Positions 46,969 to 54,464 of a stretch of 64,000 bases of DNA are shown piece after piece. A program made the translations under genes and the position numbers. Position 1 is the first letter of the stretch, and each line of letters opens with the position of its first letter. The stretch is taken from the NCBI RefSeq assembly GCF_030161895.1, contig NZ_BSVB01000001.1, positions 1,922,001 through 1,986,000 of the forward strand, given 5' to 3'. Source of the DNA: Pseudolysinimonas kribbensis. Lineage in GTDB: Bacteria; Actinomycetota; Actinomycetes; Actinomycetales; Microbacteriaceae. The notes under the pieces were generated by a model, which ran no database searches, was not told where the DNA came from, and saw only the letters and a program-made list of their open reading frames with translations.

Positions 46969-48645
46969 TCAGGGCAGGTAGTACGTCGGGTTCGGCAGCT
47001 TCACGTCGAACAGCGCATGGCCGCCGATGAGGTCGCTGTACTGGTCGCCGAGGTTCGCGACGATCCGGTACTTGCCGCCCGCCTTCGTCTCGAGGTAGGC
47101 GCGGGTGCCCGACTTGTACTCGATGGTCGTGCAGGTCGCGCCGGCCGCGCAGTCCAGATACGCCGGCTTCTGGCCCGCGGCGAACTTCACGAAGTAGTTC
47201 GCATCGGTGAAGCCGATGTAGCCGACCTTGGTCACGTTCTCGATCGAGGCGGCCTTCTGGGCGGCGCTGCGTCCGGTGATGCCGATGGGCTGGCATCCGG
47301 CCTTCAGGATCGCCTTCTCGAACGCCACCATGCCGGGCGTCGCGGGGAAGACCTCGTTCAGCACGTCCTGGTTGTTCTGCGCCGGGTCGAAGTGGAAGTG
47401 CATCGTGCCCACCTCGCGGTCGTAGGTCCACAGCATGGTGTCGTCGGTGTCGAAGATCACCGCCGGCTTCTGGTGCAGCCGCTTGCCGACGTAGCACGCG
47501 GCCGCGATCTTGGGCAGCTGCTGCCACTCGATGCGCGTCATCTCGCGGATGTAGGGCGAGTCGGTCTTGTTCGCGATACCGGTGCCGGGGTCGCCGTAGT
47601 AGGTGGCGATGGTCTTCTTGACGACGTCGATGTTCGGGATGCCCTCCCCGCCCTGCGTCGCCCCGCTCGATCCGTCGGCGGCCATCGTGAAGCGCGTGCG
47701 CGGCTGGAGGCTGCGCTCGTCGACTCCGGACTGCTGGATCGACGCGAGGTCGGGCGACGGCAGATAGTAGGTGGGGTTCGGCAGCTTCTGCGCGTTGTCG
47801 GAGTAGCCGCCCTGCAGGTCGGACCACTGGTCGCCCACGTTGAGGGCGATGTCGTAGTGCAGGTCGTTCTCGATGTGCTTGCGCGTGTTCGCCTTGTACT
47901 CGACGGTCGTACAGCCGGCGGTCGCGCAGGTCACGTAGCTCGGCTGCTCACCGGTCGCCCATTTCGTGAAGTAGTTATCGGCGGTGAAGCCGGTGTAGCC
48001 GACCTTGGTCACGTTCTCGATGGAGGCGGGCTTCTGCGCGGCGCTGCGGCCGGTGATCCCGAACACCGCGAAGCCGGCCTGCTGCGCCGCCTTCTCGAAC
48101 CCGACCATCGCCGGGGTCGCCGGGAACACCTCGCCCAGCACGTCGGTGTTGTTGGCGGCCGGGTCGAAGACGAAGTGCATCTCGCCGACCTCCTGGTCGT
48201 AGGTCCACAGCATCGTGTCGTCGGTGTCGAACACGATGGCGGGCTTCTGATCCGGGTGGTGCGCGACCGAGCTCGCGTAGAGGCGCGGCAACTCCGCGGT
48301 CATCTTCGCGACGATGCCGTTCATCTCCGAGATATAGGGAGACGACGTCTTGTTGGCGATGCCGGTGCCGGGGTCGCCGTAGTAGGTGGCGATGGTCTTC
48401 TTGACGATGTCGATGTTCGGGATGCCCTCCCCGCCCTGCGTCGCCCCGCTCGATCCGTCGGCGGCCATCGTGAACTGGGTGCGCGGCGTCAGGGCCGCAT
48501 CGTGGTTCGAATGCCCGTGATCGCCGGGGCCTCCGTGGCCACCCGGCCAGGCGTTCGCCGAGACGGCCCCGGCGAGGATCCCGCCGGCGGCGAGCGCGAC
48601 GGTGGCGACGCCCACGAGGGCGGCGCGGAGCGGACGGTTCGACAT
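46969..48645 (-). CDS. Secreted protein of two tandem HAD acid phosphatase domains
   Basis: 558 residues with a Sec signal peptide (LRAALVGVATVALAAGGILAG ... ANA, cleavage near residue 32). Two homologous class B-like HAD domains follow, each with the nucleophile motif VFDTDDTMLWTYD (DxD), GITGRSAAQK as motif II and a late NLGDQYSDL or NVGDQWSDL as motif IV. Each domain opens with TRFTMAADGSSGATQGGEG or the near-identical copy. Single-domain proteins are usual; here two are fused. ATG 48645 follows GGAGG. Likely releases phosphate outside the cell. Confidence 0.88.
   Translation of the reverse strand: MSNRPLRAALVGVATVALAAGGILAGAVSANAWPGGHGGPGDHGHSNHDAALTPRTQFTMAADGSSGATQGGEGIPNIDIVKKTIATYYGDPGTGIANKTSSPYISEMNGIVAKMTAELPRLYASSVAHHPDQKPAIVFDTDDTMLWTYDQEVGEMHFVFDPAANNTDVLGEVFPATPAMVGFEKAAQQAGFAVFGITGRSAAQKPASIENVTKVGYTGFTADNYFTKWATGEQPSYVTCATAGCTTVEYKANTRKHIENDLHYDIALNVGDQWSDLQGGYSDNAQKLPNPTYYLPSPDLASIQQSGVDERSLQPRTRFTMAADGSSGATQGGEGIPNIDVVKKTIATYYGDPGTGIANKTDSPYIREMTRIEWQQLPKIAAACYVGKRLHQKPAVIFDTDDTMLWTYDREVGTMHFHFDPAQNNQDVLNEVFPATPGMVAFEKAILKAGCQPIGITGRSAAQKAASIENVTKVGYIGFTDANYFVKFAAGQKPAYLDCAAGATCTTIEYKSGTRAYLETKAGGKYRIVANLGDQYSDLIGGHALFDVKLPNPTYYLP
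47573..47691 (-). repeat. Internal 119-bp repeat, downstream copy
   Basis: 117 of 119 bases identical to 48356-48474. It encodes the start of the second phosphatase domain, while flanking parts of the two domains differ much more. Confidence 0.85.
48356..48474 (-). repeat. Internal 119-bp repeat, upstream copy
   Basis: Near-identical partner of 47573-47691 encoding the start of the first phosphatase domain. The sharp contrast with the diverged flanks points to recent gene conversion or strong local constraint. Confidence 0.85.
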
Positions 48646-48738
48646 TGATCCTCCAGCGCTGAGGCATGGTCACGTCCCCCGAATGGGGGCCGTCTCGAAC
48701 CTATGTCGGGACTGTGAAGACCACCACCCCCTGTTGGG

Positions 48739-48744
48739 TAAACT
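48739..48744 (+). promoter_or_regulatory. -10 element of the tRNA-Ser gene
   Basis: TAAACT lies 7 bases before the mature tRNA 5' end. No convincing -35 element was found at the usual distance. Confidence 0.4.
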
Positions 48745-48751
48745 CTCTCCC

Positions 48752-48841
48752 GGTACCGTGTCCGAGCGGCCGAAGGAGCATGTCTCGAAAACATGTGACG
48801 GTTCACCCCGTCCGTGGGTTCAAATCCCACCGGTACCGCCA
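48752..48841 (+). tRNA. tRNA-Ser (anticodon CGA), CCA encoded
   Basis: Acceptor arms GGTACCG (48752-48758) and CGGTACC (48831-48837) pair perfectly. The anticodon stem CATGT/ACATG holds loop CTCGAAA, giving CGA for serine UCG codons. A long variable arm, typical of serine tRNAs, and the T arm GTGGGTTCAAATCCCAC follow. The CCA end is encoded at 48839-48841. The 3' end is copied at 52124-52146, marking it as an integration target. Confidence 0.96.
48819..48841 (+). repeat. attL: tRNA-Ser 3' end
   Basis: 23-nt core beginning TTCAAATCCC in the T loop and ending GGTACCGCCA at the CCA end; 22 of 23 bases match 52124-52146. Confidence 0.85.
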
Positions 48842-48843
48842 TG

Positions 48844-48870
48844 AAAAACCCCTGCTGAGCAGGGGTTTTT
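48844..48870 (+). terminator. Intrinsic terminator behind tRNA-Ser
   Basis: 12-bp stem AAAAACCCCTGC/GCAGGGGTTTTT with a TGA loop and a T5 tract, two bases after the tRNA. It lies inside the element, which has therefore supplied a new tRNA terminator. Confidence 0.9.
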
Positions 48871-49058
48871 CTGCTCCAGGCGCACTTGTTATCCGGTGCC
48901 GACCCTGACAAGTCTCACTCTGAGGCTCACATCGTCGCTTTGCGCATGAGGCGATCGCGGAGGCGGTGACGACGGAATGGCGGCTGAGTCATGCGCTGCG
49001 TGCCGCAGACGACACATCTGCTTCGTCTGGACGTTGAGCCGCCGGACTACCTTCCAGA

Positions 49059-49958
49059 TTGGCGGAGGGTCTGGGCTTGCCACGGCAGGGTGAGCCGCCC
49101 CAGCTGAGCCAGATCCACCTGCCCGTCGGCTGGTTGGATACGATCCCGAACGTGCCACTCTCCGGGCCAGTAACGGCCGTGATCATCGACAAGCTGTCCG
49201 AAGCCGGTCACAGCGAGGTCGGGCAGAAGCTTCGCGAAGCAGATCTTGCTAAGCATGACCCCGGCAACGTCGACGGTTTGAACAGGGTGAACCGGGTGAC
49301 GCGGACCCTCGACACGGCGCTCCTCAAGGATCCGCTTGGCGAGGAGAAGGTTCTCAAGCTGATCGACCTCATGATCGAGCCCGACTCCTGGCCCTCCAGG
49401 GATCAGGGGTGGCTGGCGCGGCTTGACAAAGCGCTTCAAGCGGACGGCTATTCGATCGCCGAGACGAGGGCGCCTGCCAAGAGCAACATTTGGCCCCCAC
49501 AGCCGGACATTGAGGTCGTCACACTTCGCGAAGTGGTGCTGCGGGGCGACGGCGGCGCACCCTTCGCCGAACGGACCAGCGAGCTCCGAGCTCGCCTGTT
49601 GCAACTCGGGTTCTCAACCGCGGAGCATCACCTCGGCGAGGCAAGCACCCACCTGCGGAACTCGAAATGGACCTCCGCGAACAGCCAGATCCGACCCGCG
49701 CTGGAAGCGTTGCTGTTGGAGATCGCGTCCAGAGACGGGCTAACCATTCCGAACCCACCGGGAGGCGGAAGTGCGATCGCCGCGTTCGCGAACGCGGATC
49801 TCATCGATGCGAACGGCCGCAAGTTCCTCGACGGGGTCTGGTCGCAGCTGCACTCAAAAGGCAGCCACCCCGGGGCGGGCGGGGAGTCGGACACCAAGAA
49901 CCGCATGCACCTGTTGACCGGGACTCTCGGCTGGGTACTCGACAGCCTCACGCCCTGA
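49059..49958 (+). CDS. Hypothetical protein of the tRNA-Ser element, possible HEPN-like C-terminus
   Basis: About 299 residues from a TTG at 49059. No known family is certain. The C-terminal 100 residues (EHHLGEASTHLRNSKWTSAN, then IRPALEALLLEIASR, and later LHSKGSHPGAGG) resemble the helical HEPN/abortive-infection type C-terminal domains, with the conserved GSHPG turn. The N-terminal half is a mixed domain with IPNVPLSGPVTAVIIDKL. A longer start is possible: ATG 48991 reads MRCVPQTTHLLRLDVEPPDY and would join this frame if one G is missing near 49072, the same kind of error seen elsewhere. Codon use is less GC-rich than in the flanking genes. Confidence 0.65.
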   Translation: MAEGLGLPRQGEPPQLSQIHLPVGWLDTIPNVPLSGPVTAVIIDKLSEAGHSEVGQKLREADLAKHDPGNVDGLNRVNRVTRTLDTALLKDPLGEEKVLKLIDLMIEPDSWPSRDQGWLARLDKALQADGYSIAETRAPAKSNIWPPQPDIEVVTLREVVLRGDGGAPFAERTSELRARLLQLGFSTAEHHLGEASTHLRNSKWTSANSQIRPALEALLLEIASRDGLTIPNPPGGGSAIAAFANADLIDANGRKFLDGVWSQLHSKGSHPGAGGESDTKNRMHLLTGTLGWVLDSLTP

Positions 49959-50023
49959 GCTGCATAGACGTCTACCGCAGTCGCGTCGTGTTGGGATGGT
50001 TTGGCGCGAGCTTTGCTGGTTGC

Positions 50024-50155
50024 GTGAGTGACGCTTCCAGGAGTGTGCGGTGGACGCCCCGGGAATCTAAGTCCTTCGTAGACGAGCGGCTTGAGGTTAA
50101 GGACGCCCTGGCCCGCCTGCCGACGTTCCTGTCCCCGCACGAAGTTTCTCGATAG
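50024..50155 (+). CDS. Possible small protein (43 aa) between the two element genes
   Basis: GTG 50024 opens a 43-residue hydrophilic frame, MSDASRSVRWTPRESKSFVD and onwards, with an amphipathic helix-like middle (DERLEVKDALARLP). No clear ribosome binding site. Its stop TAG ends on the first base of the palindrome at 50155. Could be an antitoxin-sized protein or noncoding. Confidence 0.25.
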   Translation: MSDASRSVRWTPRESKSFVDERLEVKDALARLPTFLSPHEVSR

Positions 50156-50193
50156 TTTTGCGGTACCCTTCACAGTGAAGGCTTCCGCAAAAC
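50155..50193 (+). promoter_or_regulatory. 39-bp nested palindrome before the AlbA_2-domain gene
   Basis: GTTTTGCGG (50155-50163) pairs with CCGCAAAAC (50185-50193), and CCTTCAC (50167-50173) with GTGAAGG (50175-50181), all symmetric about position 50174. It ends 12 bases before ATG 50206. Most likely an operator for autoregulation or for another element-encoded regulator; as RNA it would form a strong leader hairpin. Confidence 0.7.
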
Positions 50194-50205
50194 ATTCGGG
50201 AAATC

Positions 50206-51978
50206 ATGACAGATCTCGTCGACACGCTGATCGCTCAAATCGCTAACCGCACCACCAGCGCTGACGAACTCGAGGCGCGTCACGTCGAGTTCAAGACGGA
50301 CGGGCGGTCGCTCCCCGCCGATCTCGTCAATCTGGCCGATGCCGCGGCTTGCTTGGCCAATGCCGCCGGCGGAGTGATCGTCGTGGGCGTCTCTGACTCG
50401 ATTACCGGGCCAGAGGCCATCCAGGGAACGAGGCTCGATCCTGAACGAACTCGCGTTCGGATCCACGAACTGACTCAGCCCCCACTGCTGGTCGAGATCG
50501 TGGACCGGCAGACGGAGCACGGACGGGTGGTGGTCATCGACGTCCCTGAGAGCACCCAGGTGCACAGCGCCAACGGGAAAATACCTACCGAGCGCATCGG
50601 GACGAGCTGCATGCCTATGACGACGGATCGGATCACTGTCGTTACATCACAGAAGACAGGCAGGGACTGGAGTCTCGCGAGCAGCCACGCAGGTATGGAT
50701 GCGCTGGACCCGTTTGCGATGCAGGTCGCACGAGATCTCCTCGCGCGTTCTAGCGATCTGTCGAAGCGGAGGTGGGCGGAACTGCCTGATGTAGAACTCT
50801 TGCGCGCCGCTGGTGTGGTGCTCGACGATCAGACGCTCACCAACGCTGGGGCGCTGATGTTCAGCCGCCTGTATGCCGACAAGACGCTCATCTCATACAC
50901 GCATCGGCGCACCCCGGCCGGCCAGCTAACGGCGAACGAGCAGATCCCAGGACCGCTCGTCGTGGCAGTCCAGCGCGTGTTCGACCTCATCGATGCTCGC
51001 CTGGAGACAACTCCAGTGTCGATCGGCAAAGGTCAGCAGCTACACATCGCCGATCTTCCGGAGCCCGCAGTCCGCGAGGCCGTAGTTAACGGCATGATGC
51101 ACCGCGAGTACTTCAGCCTGGAGCGGACCTCCGTCGAGCACACGGTCACCCAGCTCAGGGTCAGTTCACCGGGTGGATTCGTCCCCGGGGTCAACGTAAA
51201 CAACGTCCTCACCACGTCATCTCGCACTCGCAACTCGAATCTTGCCAATGCGATGCGATCACTCGGGCTAGCCGAGACTGCCGGATCCGGAGTCGACCGG
51301 ATGTACGCAGAGATGGCTCGAGTCGGCCACCAGCCCCCGCGCTATACCGCGGATCCGACCCAAGTCGAGGTCACTCTGTTGGGCGGCGCGCCCAACACGG
51401 CTCTCGCCCGATATGTATCAACGCTGCCGCGCGAAGAGGCCGCGGACGCAGACACCATGCTGATCCTCCTGACGCTGCTGACCAACAAGACTGTCAAGGC
51501 AGAAGAGCTGACCCGCCTTCTGCAGAAGGCGTCCGCGGAGGAAGCGCAATCCGTTCTGGCGCGACTGAGCAACGACGAAGTTCGACTCCTCGAGCCCACG
51601 CGCGAGACCGCGCGACGTGCACAACCTCGCTATCGGCTGCGGGAGGAGGCCTTGGCCGCGCTCGGACCGGCGGTGACGTACAGACGCCGGACGACGGACC
51701 AGCTCGACCGGAAGATCATCGACCTCGTGCACGAGACCACAACGATCAATGCTCGGATGGTGCGGATTCTCCTGGACCTCGACACGGTGGGGGCATCGCG
51801 AGTGCTTGCAGACCTGGTCGATCGCGGGATTCTCGTCAAGACCTCTGAGGCCACACGAGGTCCCAGCGTGACCTACGGACGAGGCCGATCTTTCCCGCAC
51901 CGGCAACGGCCTCCCGCACACAACCGGGAGGCCGCCGATGAGACCGATCCCACTCAGGTCACTCTCGATGGGGCCTAG
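50206..51978 (+). CDS. AlbA_2 (Schlafen-like) domain protein with HATPase-like and winged-helix regions
   Basis: 590 residues. The N-terminal AlbA_2/Schlafen domain (about 25-130) has ARHVEFKTDGRSLPADLV and LANAAGGVIVVGVSD, with the charged Glu/Lys pair typical of the fold. A central region has VREAVVNGMMHREYF and SNLANAMRSLGLAETAGSGVDRMY, matching the degenerate histidine-kinase-type ATPase domain (HATPase_c_4) that accompanies AlbA_2. The C-terminal 170 residues hold two winged-helix-like segments. Such proteins are found in mobile islands; some Schlafen-like members take part in phage defence, others in regulation. It starts with ATG 50206, directly behind a 39-bp palindrome. Last gene before attR. 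Confidence 0.85.
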   Translation: MTDLVDTLIAQIANRTTSADELEARHVEFKTDGRSLPADLVNLADAAACLANAAGGVIVVGVSDSITGPEAIQGTRLDPERTRVRIHELTQPPLLVEIVDRQTEHGRVVVIDVPESTQVHSANGKIPTERIGTSCMPMTTDRITVVTSQKTGRDWSLASSHAGMDALDPFAMQVARDLLARSSDLSKRRWAELPDVELLRAAGVVLDDQTLTNAGALMFSRLYADKTLISYTHRRTPAGQLTANEQIPGPLVVAVQRVFDLIDARLETTPVSIGKGQQLHIADLPEPAVREAVVNGMMHREYFSLERTSVEHTVTQLRVSSPGGFVPGVNVNNVLTTSSRTRNSNLANAMRSLGLAETAGSGVDRMYAEMARVGHQPPRYTADPTQVEVTLLGGAPNTALARYVSTLPREEAADADTMLILLTLLTNKTVKAEELTRLLQKASAEEAQSVLARLSNDEVRLLEPTRETARRAQPRYRLREEALAALGPAVTYRRRTTDQLDRKIIDLVHETTTINARMVRILLDLDTVGASRVLADLVDRGILVKTSEATRGPSVTYGRGRSFPHRQRPPAHNREAADETDPTQVTLDGA

Positions 51979-52010
51979 TCACAGCGCCGAAATGCCCAGC
52001 CTCGGGAGAA

Positions 52011-52030
52011 CGTGACAACAACGTGGCAAC
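52011..52030 (+). repeat. Paired CGTGRCAAC direct repeats near attR
   Basis: CGTGACAAC (52011-52019) and CGTGGCAAC (52022-52030) repeat at an 11-base interval, about one helical turn, roughly 100 bases from the attR core. Layout and position resemble arm-type integrase binding sites. Confidence 0.4.
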
Positions 52031-52123
52031 CAATGAGCAACGCCGTACTGATCGAGCAGTGCCTGACTGAGGGCGAAAAACGACGGAATCGCGAACTCGG
52101 ACGGCCGGTTTGGGATGGACGAA

Positions 52124-52146
52124 TTCAAATCCCGCCGGTACCGCCA
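52124..52146 (+). repeat. attR: copy of the tRNA-Ser 3' end
   Basis: 22 of 23 bases match 48819-48841. The sequence to its left (GGATGGACGAA) cannot complete a tRNA, so this is only a 3' fragment. Confidence 0.85.
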
Positions 52147-52150
52147 CGCA

Positions 52151-52183
52151 AGAGCCCCGGAGTCGTTGAGATTCCGGGGCTCT
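52151..52183 (+). terminator. Ancestral tRNA-Ser terminator, now separated from the tRNA
   Basis: 11-bp stem AGAGCCCCGGA (52151-52161) and TCCGGGGCTCT (52173-52183), five bases after the attR core. Before integration it would have stood just behind the tRNA gene. Confidence 0.65.
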
Positions 52184-52248
52184 CGCCGTCTCACGACTCC
52201 GCTGAGTCAGTCCGCGAACACCGCGCAGCACCGCGGCCGATGGCGATC

Positions 52249-52970
52249 TCAGGCGACCAGGGTCCCTCCGTCCACGACGGCGATGGTGCCGGTGACGTAG
52301 TCCTGGTCCATCAGCGCGACGTACGCCTTCGCGGCGTCGTCGGGCGCCGCGACTCGGCCGAGCGGCAGGGACGCGGCGGTGCTCTCGTACATCGTCTCGC
52401 GATCCGCGTCGCTCATCGCCGACCACAGCGGCGAGCGGAGCACGCCCGGTGCGACCGCGTTCACTCGCAGCGGGGCGAGCTCGACGGCGAGGGACCGGAC
52501 CACCGCGTTCATCGCGCCGCACGCGGCGGAGCCGAGCGCCCATCCCGGGCCCCCTTGAACGCGGCCGTACCGCTGGTGAGCGTGACCGAGCCGCCGGCGC
52601 GCAGGTGCGGCACGGCGAGCCGCACGGCGTCGAGGGCGTGGAAGAGGCGGAGGCCGAAGAACTCGGCCGCGTTCTGCGCCGTGATCTCGTCGAGGGTCCG
52701 GCCCACGAGGTTCTCGGCCGCGGTGTAGGCGAAGTGGTCGAACTCGCCGACGCCATCGAGGAAGGCGGCGACCTCCTCGGCGGACGTCGCATCGACGGCG
52801 CGGCCGATGACGCCGGCGGGGAGCTCGCCGAGGGCGCGCTCGATCGATGCGGGGTTGCGCGAGGCGATCGTGACCTGTGCACCCGCGAGGGCGGCGCGGC
52901 GGGCGACCGCGAGACCGATTCCGCTGGTGCCGCCGAGGAGGACGACGCGGGAGGAGCTGTCGAGTGTCAT
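52249..52970 (-). CDS. Short-chain dehydrogenase/reductase, frame broken
   Basis: About 240 residues after repair. Cofactor motif GGTSGIG and VTIASRNP at the N-terminus; LTSGTAAFKG at the catalytic-Ser position. One missing G near 52550 (AAGGGGGCCC on the coding strand) joins it to GPGWALGSAACGAMNAVVRSL, then RVNAVAPGVLRSP. The catalytic Tyr-x-x-x-Lys is not recognisable: the region reads GWALGSAACGA, so the enzyme may be of the divergent SDR type. It follows the LysR gene by four bases on the same strand. Confidence 0.87.
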
Positions 52971-52974
52971 GGCC

Positions 52975-53892
52975 TCAGGTTCGGGCCGCGACCGCCTCGT
53001 CGTCCAAGACCTCCTCGGTCGTCAATGATGCCCGGAGGGTATGGGCGAGCGCAACGGCGGCACGCAGCGCCGGGGAGCGGCGATGCGCCATCCACGCGAC
53101 GGCCACCTCGCTCGGGCCGATCCCGGCGACGGGCCGGGATACGACATCCGGCCGCCGGTAGAAACCCGCTGTGGACGCAGGCAGCACCGCGACGCCCTGG
53201 CCGGCGGCGACGCGCTCGAGCTTGACCTCGACCTCCCGCGGATGTCCGCTCACCCGCCCCGCGGAGCGGCCCGCCCGCCGTCGCGCGTCCCGCCACTCGG
53301 GCATGGCGTCGGGGGCCTGAAGCAGGTCCCATTCGGCGAGGTCGTCAACCGTCAGCTCGCGACGGGCGGCGAGCGGATGCGAGGCCGCGAGCATCGCCAG
53401 GCGCCGTTCGCGGAACAGGGGCTCGACCGACATCCCGGGCGCGCTCACCGGTAGGCGCACGAGCCCGAGATCGACGCGGCCGTCGAGGATCGTCTCGACC
53501 TGGTCGTCCCAGCCGGTGCGAACGAGGTCGACCTCGAGGCCGGGAACCTCCGCGCGCAGCCCCTGCACGATCGGCGTCACGATGAGGCCGGGCATGAACC
53601 CGATCGAGAGCCGCTCGACGCCGCGTGCCGCGTGCCGCGCGTGTCGCTGCAGCGCCGATGCCGACTGCAGCAGGGCGCGCGCATCCGGAAGCAGAGCGCG
53701 CCCCTCGTCGGTGAGGGCCGTGCCGCGGGTCGAACGGGCGAAGAGGATGACGCCGAGCTCCTTCTCGAGGAGCGCGATCTGTCGGCTCAGCACCGGCTGA
53801 GCCACGTGCACGCGCTCGGCGGCGCGGCTGTAGCCGAGCTCCTCGGCGACCGCCACGAAGTACTCCAGGCGTCGGAGGCTGAGGTCGATCAC
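52975..53892 (-). CDS. LysR-family transcriptional regulator
   Basis: 305 residues. N-terminal helix-turn-helix LRRLEYFVAVAEELGYSRAAERVHVAQPVLSRQIALLEKEL, given here in outline, is classic for LysR; the effector domain has LSIGFMPGLIVTPIVQGLRAEVPGLEV. It lies upstream of the SDR on the same strand and is probably cotranscribed with it, rather than in the usual divergent arrangement. Confidence 0.94.
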   Translation of the reverse strand: MIDLSLRRLEYFVAVAEELGYSRAAERVHVAQPVLSRQIALLEKELGVILFARSTRGTALTDEGRALLPDARALLQSASALQRHARHAARGVERLSIGFMPGLIVTPIVQGLRAEVPGLEVDLVRTGWDDQVETILDGRVDLGLVRLPVSAPGMSVEPLFRERRLAMLAASHPLAARRELTVDDLAEWDLLQAPDAMPEWRDARRRAGRSAGRVSGHPREVEVKLERVAAGQGVAVLPASTAGFYRRPDVVSRPVAGIGPSEVAVAWMAHRRSPALRAAVALAHTLRASLTTEEVLDDEAVAART

Positions 53893-53974
53893 GCTGTCAT
53901 GCTATTCCCAGCGGGTATCAGTCATCCGTCCGTCGCCCGCGCCGAAATCCCACCTTCATTGCTCTAATGGGACC

Positions 53975-54322
53975 ATGCAGGCGCAGGCAGCACGCACATC
54001 GCGGGTCAGTCTCGGAGCGGTCTTCGTACTCGTCTCGGTGGGGCTCTGGACCTTCACCTGCGCCTGGATGCGCGTTCCCGACTACCTGTTCCACGCGGAG
54101 GGTCAGCTCTACGCGCTGTTTCCGCTCGCCCTCCTCACCGAAGCAGTCGTGATCGTCCTCTCGGTCATCGGTGCGGTCGTCGCGATCGTCGACGTCGCGC
54201 GGCGCCGCATCCGGGCCCTCAAGGCCGCGCTGATCTTCGCCGGTGTGGCGTTCATGCTGACGCTCGGGCCGATCTTTCTCTGGTTCGGCACCATCCCGAT
54301 CGGAGCCCACCTCTTCGGCTAG
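53975..54322 (+). CDS. Small integral membrane protein, function unknown
   Basis: 115 residues with three predicted transmembrane helices (about 12-31, 47-71, 83-105) separated by a short basic loop (DVARRRIRALKA). ATG 53975; no strong ribosome binding site is evident. Divergent from the LysR gene. No family recognised. Confidence 0.65.
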   Translation: MQAQAARTSRVSLGAVFVLVSVGLWTFTCAWMRVPDYLFHAEGQLYALFPLALLTEAVVIVLSVIGAVVAIVDVARRRIRALKAALIFAGVAFMLTLGPIFLWFGTIPIGAHLFG

Positions 54323-54464
54323 CACATGAGCGTTCCCGGCATGAGCGTCATCTCATGTGCTTGAGGCAAGCAACGATGCGGGCTTAACCTGCGATCGCCC
54401 CTCCTTCGGGGGTCATGTGCATCGTTGTACGGGCCGGGGCGGGGCTTCACTGGGGAGGCAGTAG

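Larger units (their letters stand above)
48819..52146 (+). mobile_element. 3.3-kb genomic element integrated in the tRNA-Ser 3' end, without integrase
   Basis: The tRNA 3' end (48819-48841) is repeated at 52124-52146 with one mismatch, 3,305 bases apart, as left by site-specific integration. The interior carries its own terminator, a protein of unknown function (49059), a possible 43-residue protein (50024) and an AlbA_2-domain protein (50206). Its base composition and codon use are visibly less GC-rich than the flanks. No recombinase gene is present, so it is either a decayed island or one mobilised in trans. Confidence 0.8.

Noticed and set aside
52124..52146. A second serine tRNA gene
   Set aside because: Only the T-loop to CCA end is present; no acceptor 5' half, D arm or anticodon arm precedes it. 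It is an attachment-site copy.
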